A DNA stretch of 64,000 nt from an uncultured Campylobacter sp. (GTDB taxonomy: Bacteria > Campylobacterota > Campylobacteria > Campylobacterales > Campylobacteraceae). Location: contig NZ_CALJPG010000037.1 in assembly GCF_937980635.1 (NCBI RefSeq), positions 1 to 64,000 of the forward strand. The letters are read 5' to 3'. A program made the translations under genes and the position numbers. Positions 8,230-17,003 of this stretch are shown piece by piece; the stretch's first letter is position 1, and each line of letters begins with the position of its first letter. The notes under the pieces were generated by a model that was given only the letters and a program-made list of their open reading frames with translations, was not told the origin of the DNA and ran no database searches.

Positions 8230-8796
8230 CTAATTTTTCGGCAGTAGATCGAGCACCGTGCAGGCGCGCTTGTTGTGCATTTTGCATGCCTTATCTAGCG
8301 CCTGCCCCGAGAGCTCAAAGCTTTGAGGAGTGCCGATTCCTTGGAGATATTTGACCGACAGCTCGTAGCACGCCTCGCTACTGTCGGCATCGCACTGCTC
8401 TCGAAAAAGCTCAAACGACGCCACGACGTCCTTCTCTACGCCCAAGCCGCGCCCTAGCGCATCTGCGTAGAAAAAGCACGACAGCTGATCTTTGCGCTCG
8501 CAGCCGCTTTTCAGACCGCGCGCGATGCGCTCGCAGGAGCCTTCGTCGCTTTTTACGATGCAGCTTTGCAGATCCGCCCGCGAAATTCCGTCCGTTTGGA
8601 TGACTGCATCGGCGCTGCTTTGCGAGCCGGCGCTTGCTTGACCGCTCTTTAGAAAGTGAGCGTTTTGCGCGGCGGTCTCGCCGATACTCGTTGTTTTGTC
8701 TGCTTTGCCCGCCGCAGAAATTTTATCTACTCGCGCGCTCTCGTCGCAGTTTGCTGCAAGGGCGCAAAATAGCGCTAAAAATAGAAATTTTTTCAT
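8230..8796 (-). CDS. Secreted Sel1-repeat (Hcp-like) protein
   Basis: Exported helical-repeat protein. Start at 8796 gives the signal peptide MKKFLFLALFCALAANC; the Cys is not in a perfect lipobox, so lipidation is uncertain. After a Ser/Ala-rich linker (about residues 20-75) come disulfide-type repeats: CERKDQLSCFFYADALGRG, then SSEACYELSVKYLQGIG, then CKMHNKRACTVL, which is the beta-lactamase HcpA/Sel1 pattern known from Helicobacter and Campylobacter. It lies about 290 bases upstream of the related protein at 7419-7937, same strand. Function unknown; family members are implicated in host interaction or peptidoglycan binding. Confidence 0.7.
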   Translation of the reverse strand: MKKFLFLALFCALAANCDESARVDKISAAGKADKTTSIGETAAQNAHFLKSGQASAGSQSSADAVIQTDGISRADLQSCIVKSDEGSCERIARGLKSGCERKDQLSCFFYADALGRGLGVEKDVVASFELFREQCDADSSEACYELSVKYLQGIGTPQSFELSGQALDKACKMHNKRACTVLDLLPKN

Positions 8797-8933
8797 ACCA
8801 GCCTCCGTTAAATTTAGCGCCATTTTAATTAAAAATGCTGAATTTAATAGAAATGCGCTCCGCCCTAAATTCTAGTCTTGTGCCGCAGAGCGTTTGGAGC
8901 GCAAAATTTAAAGCGCGGCGCCGAAGCGATCGA

Positions 8934-9365
8934 TTATAGGCCCTTTAGCGCCGCGAGTACGTTTTGCGCGTCCTGCTCGGGCTTAGCGATACGGCTAAAG
9001 CGCTTTATCTCCTTGCCATCCTGAAAAATCAGGGTTTGGCGGTGGTAAAATTTCTTCCCGTCGCCGGTCGTGAAAGTCTCGAGCCCAAGCGGCGCTTCAA
9101 GCTCGAATTTTTCGTCGTTTATGAACTCAAACGTAGCACCCGTAGCGCGCTTAAACTCGCTCGTGCCCGCCTCGCCCATGCTGCCTACGGCGATAAGCTC
9201 AAAGCCGAGGGCTTTTATCTGCGCAAACGCGCTCTCGTAGGCCTTGCACTGAAGCGTGCAGCCCGTAAGCCCCGCTGCGCCGCGCAACTCTGCGGGCAAA
9301 AATTTGCCGCTATCGCCCATTTTCGGATAGGTAAAAACCACGCAATTTTTCGGTAAATTTATCAT
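8934..9365 (-). CDS. Peroxiredoxin (BCP/redoxin-like)
   Basis: Thioredoxin-fold peroxidase, predicted to reduce peroxides in the cytoplasm. The VVFTYPKMG strand is followed after a short insertion by TGCTLQCKAYE, corresponding to the PGCT peroxidatic-Cys motif of bacterioferritin-comigratory proteins, with a second Cys four residues on as in many BCPs. GFELIAVGS and the C-terminal HRQTLIFQDGKEIKRF strand complete the fold. The start at 9365 is preceded by AGGCGAG; a longer frame to 9404 is less likely. The insertion of roughly a dozen residues before TGCT is unusual. Confidence 0.75.
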   Translation of the reverse strand: MINLPKNCVVFTYPKMGDSGKFLPAELRGAAGLTGCTLQCKAYESAFAQIKALGFELIAVGSMGEAGTSEFKRATGATFEFINDEKFELEAPLGLETFTTGDGKKFYHRQTLIFQDGKEIKRFSRIAKPEQDAQNVLAALKGL

Positions 9366-9499
9366 CTCTCGCCTTTTGATCGAAATAGGTCTCAAAAATA
9401 GCATAAAAAATCTTAAACTCGCTTAACGGATGAAATTTTAATAAAATTTAGCGTAGAATAAGGGGCAAAATTTCGGCAAATCAAATTTGGAGTTAAATT

Positions 9500-10582
9500 T
9501 TGGATATTGACAGAGCGATAGAGGAACTGGCAAAAAAGCAGCAGCAGTGCAAGATAAAATTTCTAAAACCGTTGATTTTATTGCTATGCATCGCGGTTTT
9601 TTCCGTCGGCTGGTTTATCCACGACTTGATCCAAAACGAATACTCCTCCGCCGTGCTGATGTCTGCGATGATCCCGATAATTGCGGTAAGCTGCGTATGG
9701 GGGATTTTTGATGATTCCATCGCCAAGTGGGAGTACAACGCCTTTTACAAAGACGCCTTCATCCGCGCCATCATTTCAGATATCGATCCCGCCTTTAGAT
9801 ACGAGCCGCAAAGCGGCATAGACGAGGAAGAGCTCCGCAAAACAGGCATCTATCCGAACAATGAATTCGTAGCCGAGGATCAGATAGACGGTGTTTATAA
9901 AGGGGTAAAATTTAGCCTAAGTGAGGCGATAAAAATCTATGAAACGCGCGAGTCTATGGAGCTTGTAAGGCTATCCCAAAGATCCAAGAGCGATCTTTCT
10001 GCGGCTTTTTTGCTGTCGGCGATCGCGCTTTGGAACGCTTGGAGGCTCGGCGAATACGTGCAGGCCTTTAGCGGCTCGGTTTTGGTGTGCGAGTTTTATA
10101 AGAAATTTAAGGGGCAGACCATCATCGCGGACCGCTCGCCAGGCACAAAATTTTTAGGCGATCAGGAGCTGATGGACGATGTGATTTTCGGCGAGGAATT
10201 TCGCGTGTTCGCAAGCGATAAGATCGAGGCGCGGTATCTTTTGACGCCTAGCTTTATGGAGCGTCTCGGAGCTTTGAAGCTTAAGCTTGCGCCCAAGATT
10301 GCTCTTAGTGCGGCGTTTATGGACGGCAAATTTTATCTATTTTTAAACGGCGCGAAAAACCGCTTCGAAGCCGCGCTGTTTTCGCCGCGCACTACGCCAA
10401 AAGACGCCGAGCGGATAAAGGCCGAAGTTTTGCAGCTTCTGGGTATCATTGACGAGCTGCGCTTGAATGAGGAACTTTTTGGCGGCGCAAGCGAGAGCGG
10501 TGAGCCCGCAAATAGCCCGCCACCCGGCGGCGAAGAGCTGCAGAGATTGCGCGATAAAGGCTTGAGCTCGCGCGATCGCTGA
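9500..10582 (+). CDS. DUF3137 membrane protein
   Basis: Membrane-anchored protein of unknown function. It starts at a TTG with GGAG seven bases before it. Two hydrophobic helices lie at about residues 22-42 and 50-70, then a large cytosolic part with the pattern FSGSVLVCEFYKKFKGQTII and EEFRVFASD-x-IEARYLLTPSFMERL that marks DUF3137 proteins. The last 30 residues are hydrophilic and GGE/PPP-rich. It stands alone between the divergent peroxiredoxin gene and the convergent DUF475 gene. Confidence 0.75.
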   Translation: MDIDRAIEELAKKQQQCKIKFLKPLILLLCIAVFSVGWFIHDLIQNEYSSAVLMSAMIPIIAVSCVWGIFDDSIAKWEYNAFYKDAFIRAIISDIDPAFRYEPQSGIDEEELRKTGIYPNNEFVAEDQIDGVYKGVKFSLSEAIKIYETRESMELVRLSQRSKSDLSAAFLLSAIALWNAWRLGEYVQAFSGSVLVCEFYKKFKGQTIIADRSPGTKFLGDQELMDDVIFGEEFRVFASDKIEARYLLTPSFMERLGALKLKLAPKIALSAAFMDGKFYLFLNGAKNRFEAALFSPRTTPKDAERIKAEVLQLLGIIDELRLNEELFGGASESGEPANSPPPGGEELQRLRDKGLSSRDR

Positions 10583-10793
10583 TTTGAATTTTAAAACGCC
10601 ATCTCGCAGTTTAAAATTTAACGCTTTTAGTAAAATTTCAATCTCATCGCCCGCGGCTTTAAATTTAGCGCTTTTTGAAATTCGGCGTCTCTTAGAATTT
10701 AACGCGGCACAAGCGAGCAAATTTTACCGCTTGCGGCAGTAGCTTGAAATTTTAAAATTTGATCTCGCGCACGGCAAGATATGCGATGAAATT

Positions 10794-11804
10794 TTACTCG
10801 TTATTTCCCGCGATCGTTTCGATGAGTTTACGTTTGTTGCGGCGGTTGTAAAGCACCGACGAAAGGAGCGATAGCGCGATGAATAAGATCCCCACGGTGC
10901 CGGTTATGATCTCGCTTACTTCAAATTTCAGCTTGGCAAACATTATAAACGCCAAACACGCGATAGCGTAGTGCGCGCCGTGCTCCAGATACGCGAAGTG
11001 CGACAGCGTGCCGCGGGCGATGAGATACAGCGTGATAGAGCGCACGAACATCGCGCCAGCGCCAAGACCTAGCATGATGATGAAGATATTATCGCTTAGC
11101 GCAAACGCGCCGATCACGCCGTCGAAGCTAAAGCTCGCGTCCAGGGTCTCTAAGTATAAAAAGCCCGCAAAGCCGTTTTTTACGCCGTCCGTGCCGAAAA
11201 GGCGGTCGAAGCAGGAGATGAGTAGATAGAGTAAGATCGCGCCGAAATACGCTGCGCCGAGCGTAGCCGAGCCCGTTTTAGCAAGCAGCACGAGCCCCGC
11301 GGCTAGAGCGATCAGCGTGGGAGCGTTTGGAATGCGCTTTAAAAATCGCACGAGCCCGTTATTTTCGATTATGCCTAGCCAGTGTAGCTCGCGCTGCGTA
11401 TCGAAGAAAAAATCGCAAAAGACCATCAGTAAAAACGCGCCGCCGAAGACGTAAATTTGCGCTTCGTTTTCGCTTAAAATTTCATGGTAGCGCTGCGGCT
11501 GCTTAAGCGCTAGCACGAGGGTTTCCCAAAGACCCAGATGCGCGCTAGCCGCGACGATTAGTACGGGGAATAAAAACCTCATGCCAAAAACCGCGATCGG
11601 AATACCCCAGAGGATAAATCTGCTCTGCCACACCGGCGCCATATCTTTTAGCACTTTGGCATTGACTACGGCGTTGTCGAAGCTGAGGCTGATTTCGAGT
11701 GCGCACAAAAGCGCGCAGATATAAGCGGCACCCGCACCGCCGATATAAAACGCGATAGCAAGCGCAATTAGGCTTACTACAAAAGAGGAGTAAAAATATT
11801 TCAT
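10794..11804 (-). CDS. DUF475 (TerC-like) integral membrane protein
   Basis: Polytopic membrane protein with about nine hydrophobic helices. It shows the LEISLSFDNAVVNAKVL motif near the N-terminus and a second acidic motif, LDASFSFDGVIGAFALS, features of TerC/DUF475 proteins thought to handle metal ions (Mn2+ export in TerC relatives). The ATG at 11804 has AGGAC upstream and gives 336 residues, the normal length. The substrate is not known for this branch. Confidence 0.82.
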   Translation of the reverse strand: MKYFYSSFVVSLIALAIAFYIGGAGAAYICALLCALEISLSFDNAVVNAKVLKDMAPVWQSRFILWGIPIAVFGMRFLFPVLIVAASAHLGLWETLVLALKQPQRYHEILSENEAQIYVFGGAFLLMVFCDFFFDTQRELHWLGIIENNGLVRFLKRIPNAPTLIALAAGLVLLAKTGSATLGAAYFGAILLYLLISCFDRLFGTDGVKNGFAGFLYLETLDASFSFDGVIGAFALSDNIFIIMLGLGAGAMFVRSITLYLIARGTLSHFAYLEHGAHYAIACLAFIMFAKLKFEVSEIITGTVGILFIALSLLSSVLYNRRNKRKLIETIAGNNE

Positions 11805-11891
11805 CGCTGTCCTAGCCGATTTTTTGCGCGATTTTAGCAAAATTTAGCCCTAAATTCTATATAATTGCAAAAATTCCAAAAAAGGCAAAAG

Positions 11892-13211
11892 ATGCTTACT
11901 AATCCCGTATTTATCAGTATCTGTGTGATGTGCGCGCTATGCTTGCTGAGGTGCAACGTAATGCTTGCGATCCTAATCGGCACGATATGCGCCGTGCTCT
12001 CAAGCAATATCCCGCTGGGCGATGCCATAAATTTATTCATAAACGGCAACCCTGAAAACGCCGGCAGCCTCGGCATGGGCGGAAATTTAGAAACCGCGCT
12101 TTCGTATCTGCTGCTAGGCGTCATCGCAAGCGCGATCTCAAAGACCAACTTAACGGCGATCTTGGTGCGCGCGGTAGCAAATTTAATCAGCGACAAAAAA
12201 TACGTCTTTATCTTTTCGATCGCCTTTTTTGCGTGCTTTTCACAAAATTTAATCCCCGTGCATATAGCCTTTATCCCGATTTTGATCCCGCCGTTAGTCA
12301 AGATCATGAACTCGCTAAAGATCGACCGCCGCGCCGTAGCGTGCGCGCTGACGTTCGGCTTGCAGACGCCGTATATGGCGCTGCCGCTGGGATTTGGACT
12401 TATCTTTATGGGGCTAATCGAAAAAAATATGAACGCAAACGGCATCGCGGTAAGCCTTGGCGACATATCAAGCGTGATGTGGCTCAGCGCAGTGCCGATG
12501 CTCGTGGGCCTCATCCTAGCCGTGATCTACTACCGCAAGCCGAGAGACTACGCCGAAACCAAACAGAGCCTGGATGCGCATTTTAGCGAGCTTAAGATGG
12601 GTATGCGCGAATGGGGCGCTCTAGCGGGCATCGCGGTGTGCTTCGCGGTGCAAATTTGGATCAAATCCCTTCCGTTTGCCGCGCTTAGCGGAATTTTAGT
12701 GATGCTTGCGAGCAAAGGCATCGAGTGGAAGAAGCTGGATAACGTATTTGACGAGGGCGTGCATATGATGGGCTATATCGCGTTTTTGATGCTGATCGCC
12801 GCAGGATACGGCACGATCTTAAAAGAAACCGGCGGCGTGAACGAGCTGGTGCACGTAGCGAGCACTTTAAGCGGCGGCAAGCTAGGCGGCGCGCTGTTGA
12901 TGATCGGCATCGGACTGCTCGTGACGATGGGTATCGGCTCGAGCTTCGGCACGATCCCCATCATCGCTACGATATACTGTCCGCTAGCCGCGCAGCTGGG
13001 CTTTAGCACTGCAGCGACGATCTTTATCATCGGCGTGGCTGCGGGTATCGGCGATGCGGGCTCGCCTGCGAGCGATAGCACGCTCGGGCCTACCGTGGGG
13101 CTGAATATCGACGGCGGGCATAGCCATATGTGGGATACCTGCGTGCCGACCTTTATTTTCTTTAATATCCCGCTAATCATATTTGGCATAATCTTTTCGA
13201 TGATGCTTTGA
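11892..13211 (+). CDS. Na+/H+ antiporter-family (YuiF/HisP-like) carrier
   Basis: Inner-membrane carrier of 439 residues with about 11-12 helices. Gly/Ser-rich re-entrant segments such as MGIGSSFGTIPIIATIY and the GDAGSPASDSTLGPTVGLN block near the C-terminus are typical of the NhaC/YuiF branch of the ion-transporter superfamily, which includes amino-acid/Na+ carriers. ATG at 11892 follows AAAAGGCAAAAG. A strong 30-base palindrome follows the gene. Whether it moves protons/sodium or an amino acid cannot be decided from sequence. Confidence 0.75.
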   Translation: MLTNPVFISICVMCALCLLRCNVMLAILIGTICAVLSSNIPLGDAINLFINGNPENAGSLGMGGNLETALSYLLLGVIASAISKTNLTAILVRAVANLISDKKYVFIFSIAFFACFSQNLIPVHIAFIPILIPPLVKIMNSLKIDRRAVACALTFGLQTPYMALPLGFGLIFMGLIEKNMNANGIAVSLGDISSVMWLSAVPMLVGLILAVIYYRKPRDYAETKQSLDAHFSELKMGMREWGALAGIAVCFAVQIWIKSLPFAALSGILVMLASKGIEWKKLDNVFDEGVHMMGYIAFLMLIAAGYGTILKETGGVNELVHVASTLSGGKLGGALLMIGIGLLVTMGIGSSFGTIPIIATIYCPLAAQLGFSTAATIFIIGVAAGIGDAGSPASDSTLGPTVGLNIDGGHSHMWDTCVPTFIFFNIPLIIFGIIFSMML

Positions 13212-13238
13212 AATTTTATAAAATTTAACCGTGCTGCG

Positions 13239-13268
13239 GCGCCCATAAATTTATAAATTTATGGGCGC
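13239..13268. terminator. Perfect 30-base palindrome, likely intrinsic terminator
   Basis: Bases 13239-13253 are the exact reverse complement of 13254-13268: a GCGCCC/GGGCGC base with an A/T-rich top. It lies 28 bases after the antiporter-family gene and is followed by a T-rich stretch. The self-complementarity is complete, so it may work for both strands or as a protein-binding site. Confidence 0.75.
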
Positions 13269-13452
13269 GTCCATTTTTAAATTTAGCTGCGCGGCTTTGC
13301 TTTTAAATTTGACTGCGTGATTTTGCGAAAATTTATCTGCGCTGCTCGCACGATCGGCTTAAATTTAACCGCTCGCGGTGCGTTGATGAAAATCATTGCT
13401 AAAATTTGAAATTTCGCATAAAATGGGCGAAATTTCATAGCAAGGAGCGGTG

Positions 13453-13896
13453 GTGGAGCAAATTTATCCTTACGTGCAGATCGTGCATCTCATCTGCGCC
13501 ATTATCTTTTTAGGCTACATATTTTTCGACGTCGTGATTTTTTCGCGGCTCAAAGGCGTGCTGGGCGCGGATTTTGAGCGCGTTAAAAAGGTGATCGGCT
13601 CGCGCGCGATTAAGATCATGCCGGTTTGCCTTTTTACATTGATAATTACCGGCGGAATGATGATGAGCCGCTGGGTCGGAAGCGCTAACGGCGGGTATTT
13701 CGGCACGCCGCTTCAAAAAATCTTTATGCTAAAAGTCACGCTCGCGCTCATCATCGCCGTGTGCGTAGCGATAAATTTAAGCTGCCGCGCGATGGGAAGG
13801 CCCGCGCCGGAGTTTTTGCGAACGAACATCCATAAAATCGCGCTTACTTTCGGCTTCATCATCGTGCTTTGCGCCAAGCTGATGTTTGTAGTATGA
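13453..13896 (+). CDS. CopD/HemJ-like four-helix membrane protein
   Basis: Small integral membrane protein with four predicted helices. His in VQIVHLICAIIFLGYIFFDVV and in NIHKIALTFGF fit haem- or copper-related CopD-type bundles. Two adjacent GTG codons (13450, 13453) could start it; AAGGAG at 13442-13447 gives better spacing to 13453. It is distinct from the clear HemJ at 43.9 kb. Biochemical role unknown. Confidence 0.6.
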   Translation: MEQIYPYVQIVHLICAIIFLGYIFFDVVIFSRLKGVLGADFERVKKVIGSRAIKIMPVCLFTLIITGGMMMSRWVGSANGGYFGTPLQKIFMLKVTLALIIAVCVAINLSCRAMGRPAPEFLRTNIHKIALTFGFIIVLCAKLMFVV

Positions 13897-14484
13897 TTTA
13901 TAGCGCAAAATTTAGCGCTGGCGGCACGCTTTTATCGCGAAATTCTGCAGCGTGGCACAGATTTAATTTTGCTTGCTTTTAGAATATGACGCTTGCTAAA
14001 AATTTTAAAATTCCAATTTATCGAGCGGGCGTAGGGATTTAAGAATTTTAAATTCCACTATGTCTGCACCAAAGCACGAAATTTTAAAATTACACTACTT
14101 TCTTGTGCTGTTTTACCAAATGCAACCTGCAAGATTTGATCTTATAAAATTTTAAAATTTCATCGCGAGTTTTAAAGCGCTCATAAAATATCTCGCCCAA
14201 TTCTGCAGCTTTAAAATTTTGCAAAATTTTAAAAATTTTAAATTTTACCGCTAGGACGCGGATAAGAATTCTAAAAAACTCGCGCAAAATTGAAGCAAAC
14301 AATGAAAAAGCGAATTTATTTGGCGACTTTACTTACTATTTAATAATCATTAAAGATATAAAAAGCTAAAATTGCTTTTCGCCCGCGGGCGAATTTAATG
14401 TCTGCTTGCCATTCGGGCGGGATTTCGAGGTTTTCCGTAGCCGCGGCAATAGTTTTGAAATTATTTATGAGAAAGGAAAAAAGG
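13897..14484. other. Non-coding spacer before the binding-protein array
   Basis: A/T-word-rich DNA with repeated AAATTTTAAAATT-type words; around 14211-14247 it is almost pure A/T. No gene is supported. The part from about 14320 to 14480 must hold the promoter for the binding-protein genes; no clear -10 box could be singled out. Confidence 0.5.
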
Positions 14485-15294
14485 ATGAAGAAATTTCTCT
14501 TAGGTCTGCTCGTCGCAGCTTTGGCCAGTAGCGCGCTTTGCGCAAGATCGCTCTCCGAGATCAAAAGTAGCGGAGTACTTAGAATAGGCGTTTATGACGC
14601 ACAACCGCCGTTTAGCAAGATAGAAGACGGCGTGCATCAGGGCTTTGAGGTCGATATGGCAAATGCTATCGCTAAAGATATGCTTCCATCGGGCGGAAAG
14701 GTGGAGTTTACCTCCGTGCTTGCAAATCAGCGTATAAAATTCCTACAAGAAGATAAGGTGGATGCGGTTATCGCAACTCTTACCGTAACTCCGGAGCGCG
14801 AGAAGCAGGTAGATTTTACGACCCCGTATTTTAGCGTCAATATAGGCATTTTGACCCGCGTTGAAGATAAGATTAAATCTTTAAATGAATTGCAAGATAA
14901 AACTATTTTAGTTCTTAGCGGCGGTACTGCAGAAACATACTTTGAAAAGCAAGGCTATAATATCGCTAGATGCGATAACGCAAACGCTTGCTACAAGGCG
15001 CTAAAAGCTGGACAGGGCGACGGGTATGCCGATGATAACTTAGTCGTGCTGGCTTATCCGGTATTAGATAAAAAGGTTGAAGTAAATATCAAGAATTTAG
15101 GCACTTCGGATTTCTTAGCCATCGGCGTGAAAAAGGGCAATTCGGAGCTTTTGGATTTTCTAAACGGCGAGCTAATCAAGCTAAGCAAAGAGGGCTTTTT
15201 CAAAAATTCGTTCGATAATTTTATCGAGCCTTACTACAAAGGAACTGCAGAGAAAAAGTATTTCTTGCTGGACGATCTTTATAGCTTGCTGTAA
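14485..15294 (+). CDS. Family-3 solute-binding protein, copy 1
   Basis: Periplasmic amino-acid-type binding protein. The ATG at 14485 is preceded by AAAAAAGG, and the first 22-24 residues (MKKFLLGLLVAALASSALCA) are a signal peptide; a longer frame from 14398 is not needed. Family marks: GVLRIGVYDAQPPFSK at the mature N-terminus, a VTPEREKQVDFTTPYFSV hinge block and GDGYADDNLVVLAYPV. A CX5C pair (near CDNANAC) and the C-terminal KKYFLLDDLYSLL tail are shared with the other five copies in this window. First of four tandem genes; no permease or ATPase nearby. Confidence 0.88.
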   Translation: MKKFLLGLLVAALASSALCARSLSEIKSSGVLRIGVYDAQPPFSKIEDGVHQGFEVDMANAIAKDMLPSGGKVEFTSVLANQRIKFLQEDKVDAVIATLTVTPEREKQVDFTTPYFSVNIGILTRVEDKIKSLNELQDKTILVLSGGTAETYFEKQGYNIARCDNANACYKALKAGQGDGYADDNLVVLAYPVLDKKVEVNIKNLGTSDFLAIGVKKGNSELLDFLNGELIKLSKEGFFKNSFDNFIEPYYKGTAEKKYFLLDDLYSLL

Positions 15295-15315
15295 TTTTAA
15301 AAAAAGGGGGACGCT

Positions 15316-16119
15316 ATGAAAAAGATAATCTTGGCGTTGATGCTGGCTGCGTGTTCGCTTCTTAGCAACACTTTGACTCAAATCAAAGAAAAAGGGGTTA
15401 TTCGAATCGGTATAGATGGCTCGTCTCCGCCGTTTAGCGTCGCTAAAGCTGGCGAATATAGCGGGTTTGAGATACTCTTGATCGAAGGGCTTGTTAAAGA
15501 AATTTTCGGTGATAAAGGCAGCAAGATACAATATGTCGTAACGGTAGGTGATGACCGCATAAAAGCGGTACAGGATAACAGAGTTGATTTGGATATCGCA
15601 CTAATCTCGGTTACGAAAGAGCGCGAGAAGCTGGTAGATTTCTCCGATCCATACTTTAGCGTAAATATCGGCGTGCTAACTCGTAGCGACGATAATATCA
15701 GAAAGGTCTCCGATCTAAACGGAAAGACTATACTGGCGCAGCCCGGCACTACTGTGTTTGATTACTTTACGAAACAGGGCTATAACGTAGTACCGTGTGC
15801 GAGCGCGAATGAATGCTTTAATGACCTAAAATCGGGTAAGGGCGACGGATACGGCGATGATAATCTACTTGTATTTGCTTATGCCGTAGTCGATTACAAG
15901 GTTGAGGTAAATATCAAGAATTTAGGCTCGACGGACTTCCTGGCCATCGCGGTGCAAAAGGGCAATACTGAGCTGCTTAACGCGGTAAATGCGGGACTAA
16001 TTGAGCTAAGTAAAAAGGGTTTTTTTACAAAAATTTTTGATGAGAGTATTGAGCCTTTTTATAAAGGCACCATTGATAAAAAGTATTTCTTGCTGGACGA
16101 TCTTTACAGCTTGTTTTGA
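15316..16119 (+). CDS. Family-3 solute-binding protein, copy 2
   Basis: 267-residue exported binding protein, second of the tandem array, 21 bases after copy 1 with a good AAAAAGGGGG site, so probably cotranscribed. Signal peptide MKKIILALMLAACSLLSNT; LAAC resembles a lipobox, but alignment with its siblings favours cleavage after LLS. GVIRIGIDGSSPPFSV and VTKEREKLVDFSDPYFSV are the ligand-domain marks; CASANEC is the CX5C pair; the tail is KKYFLLDDLYSLF. Closest to copy 3 by eye, with long matching blocks. Confidence 0.88.
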   Translation: MKKIILALMLAACSLLSNTLTQIKEKGVIRIGIDGSSPPFSVAKAGEYSGFEILLIEGLVKEIFGDKGSKIQYVVTVGDDRIKAVQDNRVDLDIALISVTKEREKLVDFSDPYFSVNIGVLTRSDDNIRKVSDLNGKTILAQPGTTVFDYFTKQGYNVVPCASANECFNDLKSGKGDGYGDDNLLVFAYAVVDYKVEVNIKNLGSTDFLAIAVQKGNTELLNAVNAGLIELSKKGFFTKIFDESIEPFYKGTIDKKYFLLDDLYSLF

Positions 16120-16184
16120 TTTAAAGTGGCGATGGATGAAATTCTATTCGCTTGCGGAATTTTAGTAAAATTTAAAGGAATTTT

Positions 16185-16988
16185 ATGAAAAAGATTATAT
16201 TTGCGTTGTTAATCGCTTCGTGTTCGTTATTTGCTAACTCTTTAGCGCAGATCAAAGAAAAAGGGCTCATTCGTATCGGAATAGACGGCTCACTGCCGCC
16301 GCTTAGCGTCTCCGAGGACGGCAAATACAGCGGTTTTGAAATTTCGCTTATTGAAGAGCTTTCAAAGGAAATTTTCGGCGATAAGGGCGGCAAAATCGAA
16401 TATGTTGTAACTCTAGGCAACGACCGTATCACAGCCGTGCAAGATAACAAGGTCGATTTGGATATCGCAGCCATCACGGTTACGAAAGAGCGCGAGAAGC
16501 TAGTGGATTTTTCAAATCCCTACTTTAGCGTAAATATCGGCGTGCTAACCCGCACCGATGATAATATAAAAACCGTAGACGATTTACAAGATAAAGAAAT
16601 TTTAGCAGAGCCCGGCACTACGGCGTTTGATTATTTTAACAAGGAAGGATTTAAGGTTATCTCATGCGCTAGTTCTAGCGAATGTTTCCGAGCGCTAAAA
16701 TCCGGTCGCGGCAGCGGTTATGCAGACGATAATATGGTAGTTTTGGGCTATTCGGTTGTAGATCGCAAGGTAGAGGTAAATATCAAGAATTTAGGCACGA
16801 CGGACTTTTTAGCTATCGCGGTGCAAAAAGGCAACGATGACTTACTAAACGCTCTAAATGACGGGCTTGTCAAGCTCAGCAAAAACGGCTTTTTCAAGAA
16901 AATTTTCAACGACAGCATTGATCCTTTTTACAAGGGAAAGGCTGAGAAAAAATATTTCTTGTTAGATGATCTTTATAAAATGTTTTGA
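16185..16988 (+). CDS. Family-3 solute-binding protein, copy 3
   Basis: 267-residue sibling of copy 2, 65 bases downstream. Signal peptide MKKIIFALLIASCSLFANS. The ligand domain shows GLIRIGIDGSLPPLSV (Leu replaces the Phe usual after PP), VTKEREKLVDFSNPYFSV and GSGYADDNMVVLGYSV. CX5C pair CASSSEC and tail KKYFLLDDLYKMF are conserved. The changed first-lobe residue hints at a different ligand from copy 2, though this is only an inference. Confidence 0.88.
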   Translation: MKKIIFALLIASCSLFANSLAQIKEKGLIRIGIDGSLPPLSVSEDGKYSGFEISLIEELSKEIFGDKGGKIEYVVTLGNDRITAVQDNKVDLDIAAITVTKEREKLVDFSNPYFSVNIGVLTRTDDNIKTVDDLQDKEILAEPGTTAFDYFNKEGFKVISCASSSECFRALKSGRGSGYADDNMVVLGYSVVDRKVEVNIKNLGTTDFLAIAVQKGNDDLLNALNDGLVKLSKNGFFKKIFNDSIDPFYKGKAEKKYFLLDDLYKMF

Positions 16989-17003
16989 TTAAAAGGACGA
17001 AAT

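Noticed and set aside
15316..16119. Lipoprotein call for binding-protein copy 2 from its LAAC motif
   Set aside because: The siblings align with signal peptidase I cleavage a few residues later (before N-T/S-L), and the n-region is short; lipidation is possible but not preferred.
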